From Coriobacteriia bacterium (GTDB lineage Bacteria > Actinomycetota > Coriobacteriia > Anaerosomatales > JAHIQC01), in assembly GCA_030653635.1 (NCBI GenBank), contig JAURYZ010000036.1:1-7556 (forward strand): 7,556 nucleotides of DNA. Reading direction: 5' to 3'. Shown here piece after piece: positions 5,484-7,556 of this stretch. The notes under the pieces are model-generated. The model did not search any database. It was given only the letters and a program-made list of their open reading frames with translations, and was not told the DNA's origin. The translations under genes and the position numbers were made by a program. The first letter of the stretch is position 1. Each line of letters starts with the position of its first letter.

Positions 5484-7034
5484 TCAGTATAGCAGGAGCG
5501 AGCGTCCCGTCCACTCAGTGGGAGCAGAAACACCGATAAGTGCCAGCAGCGTGGGAGCAACGTCGGCTAGCTTGCCGCCATCGGCGAGCCCGCTGAGACC
5601 CTGCGCCACGACGCACAGCGGAACATCTTGCGTAGTGTGCGCGGTGAACGGTGTTACCCCATCGGCATCGATCATGCGCTCTGCATTCCCGTGATCTGCG
5701 GTAATGATCACACAGCCGCCTCGTGAGTTGATCGCATCGACCACGCGCCCAACGCCCTCATCCACTGCCTCCACTGCCTGACGCGCGGCGTCGAAAACCC
5801 CCGTGTGACCGACCATGTCGCAGTTAGCGTAGTTAACGATGTAGATGTCGGCGCGATCCCGCTCGATGGCCTCAACAAGTCGATCGGACACCTCGGGTTC
5901 GCTCATCTCGGGCTGTAAATCATACGTGGCAACCTTGGGACTTGGCACAAGCACCCGCTCCTCGCCGACCTTGGGCGCTTCGGCTCCCCCGTTAAGAAAG
6001 AACGTCACGTGTGCGTACTTCTCGGTCTCCGCGATATGAAGCTGCCGCAGACCCGATTCCGACAGCACGTCGGCCAGCACACAACATGGCAGGGCCTTGG
6101 GAAACGCGACGGGGGCCGCGATCGTGGGGTCGTACTCCGTCAGACACACGAACCCGAGTGCAAGAGTTCGCTGTCGAACAAAGCCTGCGAAACTCGGATC
6201 TACCAAGGCGCGTGTGATCTCTCGCGCCCTGTCCGGGCGGAAGTTGAAAAAGATGACTGCGTCGTCATCCGTCATACAAACAGAAGCCATGTCCTGCGAC
6301 TCATCGCCACTTAGTGGAATCAGTATGGGCTCGACGAACTCGTCGGTGATCCCAGCGCCATAGGATGAGCGCACGGCGGTGGACGCCGACCGAGCGCCAC
6401 ATCCGATGCCGAGGACCATTGCATTCCATGCCCGCTCAACGCGCTCCCAACGATTATCGCGATCCATGGCCCAGTACCGACCCATGACTGTGACAATGCG
6501 CCCGACCCCGATAGAATCCAGGCGAGACTGAAGCGCATCAAGGAAGTCGGCCCCCGACATCGGCGGCACGTCACGTCCGTCCAGGAATGCATGTATCCGA
6601 ACATCCGTGGCGCCCATGTCCGCCGCCATCTGGATGAGCGCATATAGGTGCTCTTGATGGCTGTGCACTCCCCCGTCGGACAGAAGGCCCATCAGATGAA
6701 CGGGTCGTCCTTTGCGGACCGCTCCTTTGATCGAGGTCACAAGCACCTCGTTATTGAAAAGCGAGCCATCGGCTATGGCCAAATTGATCCGAGTCAGCTC
6801 CTGGTATACGACGCGTCCGGCTCCTATGTTCAAATGGCCGACCTCTGAGTTGCCCATCTGGTCTTCCGGAAGACCGACTGCGAGCCCAGAGGCCCTGAGG
6901 GACGTCAACGGCTCATGAGCGAACAGTCTGTCGAGATTCGGCGTCTCTGCGGCCGCAATGGCGTTGCCGGGCCCTGAAGGACCCGAGCCGAACCCATCGA
7001 GGATGATGAGTGCTGCAGGAAGGTTCTTAAACAT
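5484..7034 (-). CDS. gpmI: 2,3-bisphosphoglycerate-independent phosphoglycerate mutase
   Basis: A 516-residue cytoplasmic enzyme that interconverts 3- and 2-phosphoglycerate in glycolysis and gluconeogenesis. It uses two metal ions (usually Mn) and a phosphoserine intermediate. Catalytic features are all present: metal-binding Asp13 in LIILDGFG, nucleophile Ser63 in QMGNSEVGH, His124 in DGGVHSH, Asp152-Arg154-Asp155 in LDGRDVPP, Arg186 and Arg192 in GRYWAMDRD, Arg266 and Arg269 in FNFRPDRAR, Lys339 in ETEKYAHVT, Asp406 and His410 in NCDMVGHTG, Asp447-His448 in TADHGNAE, and His466 in FTAHTT. Length matches the family (about 510). The ATG at 7034 is the natural start; the frame is open upstream to 7373 but that part overlaps tpiA in another frame and resembles nothing. 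There is no good ribosome binding site, and the tpiA stop is 5 nt away, so translational coupling to tpiA is likely. Confidence 0.97.
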   Translation of the reverse strand: MFKNLPAALIILDGFGSGPSGPGNAIAAAETPNLDRLFAHEPLTSLRASGLAVGLPEDQMGNSEVGHLNIGAGRVVYQELTRINLAIADGSLFNNEVLVTSIKGAVRKGRPVHLMGLLSDGGVHSHQEHLYALIQMAADMGATDVRIHAFLDGRDVPPMSGADFLDALQSRLDSIGVGRIVTVMGRYWAMDRDNRWERVERAWNAMVLGIGCGARSASTAVRSSYGAGITDEFVEPILIPLSGDESQDMASVCMTDDDAVIFFNFRPDRAREITRALVDPSFAGFVRQRTLALGFVCLTEYDPTIAAPVAFPKALPCCVLADVLSESGLRQLHIAETEKYAHVTFFLNGGAEAPKVGEERVLVPSPKVATYDLQPEMSEPEVSDRLVEAIERDRADIYIVNYANCDMVGHTGVFDAARQAVEAVDEGVGRVVDAINSRGGCVIITADHGNAERMIDADGVTPFTAHTTQDVPLCVVAQGLSGLADGGKLADVAPTLLALIGVSAPTEWTGRSLLLY

Positions 7035-7039
7035 CGTGC

Positions 7040-7556
7040 TCAGAGGGACGCAGAGACGATCTCGGCGAAGGAGATCGCGTCCAGCGCCGCGCCCCCGACG
7101 AGTGCCCCGTCGATATCTGGTTCGACCATGAACATCAGTGCGTTCTCTGGCTTGACCGACCCGCCGTACAGTATTCGGGCGGCCATCGCTGCGTCTTGTC
7201 CGAACATCGCCCCGATGGTGGCGCGAATACCCCGAGCGACGTCGTTGGCCTGCTCGGGAGTCGGAGTGCGACCCGTTCCAATGGCCCAGATGGGCTCGTA
7301 GGCGATAACTATCCGCGCAGCATCTTTTGCGGATATGCCCTCTAGCCCAGCGCGGACCTGATTGCGCACCCAACCGTCAGTCTGCTCGGCCTCGCGAATC
7401 GCCAGCGTCTCACCACAACAAACGATCGGCACGATGTCGGCGGCTAGGAGGGCCTTGGCCTTCTTGTTCACTGTCTCGTTGGTCTCACCGAACATCTCGC
7501 GACGCTCGGAGTGTCCGACGATGCAGTAGTCGCAACGCAACTCCTTGAGCATTGGG
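7040..7556 (-). CDS. tpiA: Triosephosphate isomerase, 3' portion
   Basis: The C-terminal 171 or so residues of an enzyme usually about 250 long; the start lies beyond the window edge. It interconverts dihydroxyacetone phosphate and glyceraldehyde 3-phosphate in the cytoplasm. The visible part begins PMLKELRCDYCIVGHSERRE, which holds the catalytic histidine (equivalent to His95 of the classic numbering). The catalytic glutamate is in AYEPIWAIGTG (equivalent to Glu165-167), followed by the loop-6 region IGTGRTPT. The phosphate-binding elements YGGSVKP and GALVGGA come near the end. It ends in SASL with a TGA stop 5 nt before the gpmI ATG, so the two are almost certainly co-transcribed. The first in-frame Met at 7552 is internal, not the start. 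Confidence 0.97.
   Translation of the reverse strand, partial: PMLKELRCDYCIVGHSERREMFGETNETVNKKAKALLAADIVPIVCCGETLAIREAEQTDGWVRNQVRAGLEGISAKDAARIVIAYEPIWAIGTGRTPTPEQANDVARGIRATIGAMFGQDAAMAARILYGGSVKPENALMFMVEPDIDGALVGGAALDAISFAEIVSASL

Noticed and set aside
7035..7373. An N-terminal extension of 113 residues on gpmI in the same open frame
   Set aside because: It overlaps the well-supported tpiA coding sequence, does not resemble any part of phosphoglycerate mutase, and the ATG at 7034 gives a protein of normal length.
1..7556. Mobile elements, CRISPR arrays, defence genes or a novel system
   Set aside because: Every long, supported reading frame belongs to central metabolism, Sec export or peptide transport. 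No transposase, integrase, spaced repeat array or unfamiliar gene is present.

Overview
The window is an ordinary stretch of bacterial chromosome that is moderately GC-rich. Every gene I can support is on the minus strand, so transcription runs from high to low coordinates. The mix of Gram-positive-like traits (lipobox-anchored solute-binding protein, strong AGGAGG-type ribosome binding sites, TTG and GTG starts, secG beside glycolytic genes) suggests an actinobacterium or a related Gram-positive lineage. My guess from protein style is an anaerobic Coriobacteriia-type organism, but no phylogenetic marker here proves it.

Upstream block (7556 down to 5123): the 3' two-thirds of tpiA (triosephosphate isomerase), then gpmI (cofactor-independent phosphoglycerate mutase) 5 nt later, then secG (Sec translocon subunit) after a 55-nt gap. 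A strong rho-independent-type hairpin at 5123-5153 closes this unit. It looks like the tail of a glycolytic operon; gap and pgk may lie beyond the window edge, which I cannot see.

Intergenic region (5188 down to 4889): about 300 nt with the terminator, a 10-bp tandem repeat, a weak promoter candidate, and two inverted repeats in the presumed 5' leader of the next operon. An 8-bp complementarity links the two hairpins and would compete with both. I recognise no known RNA family.

Downstream block (4888 down to 1): a complete oligopeptide-type ABC importer operon in canonical order. It encodes a lipoprotein binding protein (oppA-like), permeases oppB and oppC, ATPase oppD and the first 27 codons of oppF. 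The 99-nt gap after the binding-protein gene carries a long hairpin, while the later genes are 1-4 nt apart or overlap. This layout suits high expression of the binding protein with lower, translationally coupled expression of the membrane complex. The binding protein would capture peptides outside the cell, OppB/OppC form the channel, and OppD/OppF hydrolyse ATP.

I found no mobile element, CRISPR array, tRNA, rRNA or convincing new system. The most interesting parts are non-coding: the structured oppA leader and the oppA-oppB hairpin. I also correct three start sites (secG, gpmI, oppC) and report the short partial oppF at the window edge.
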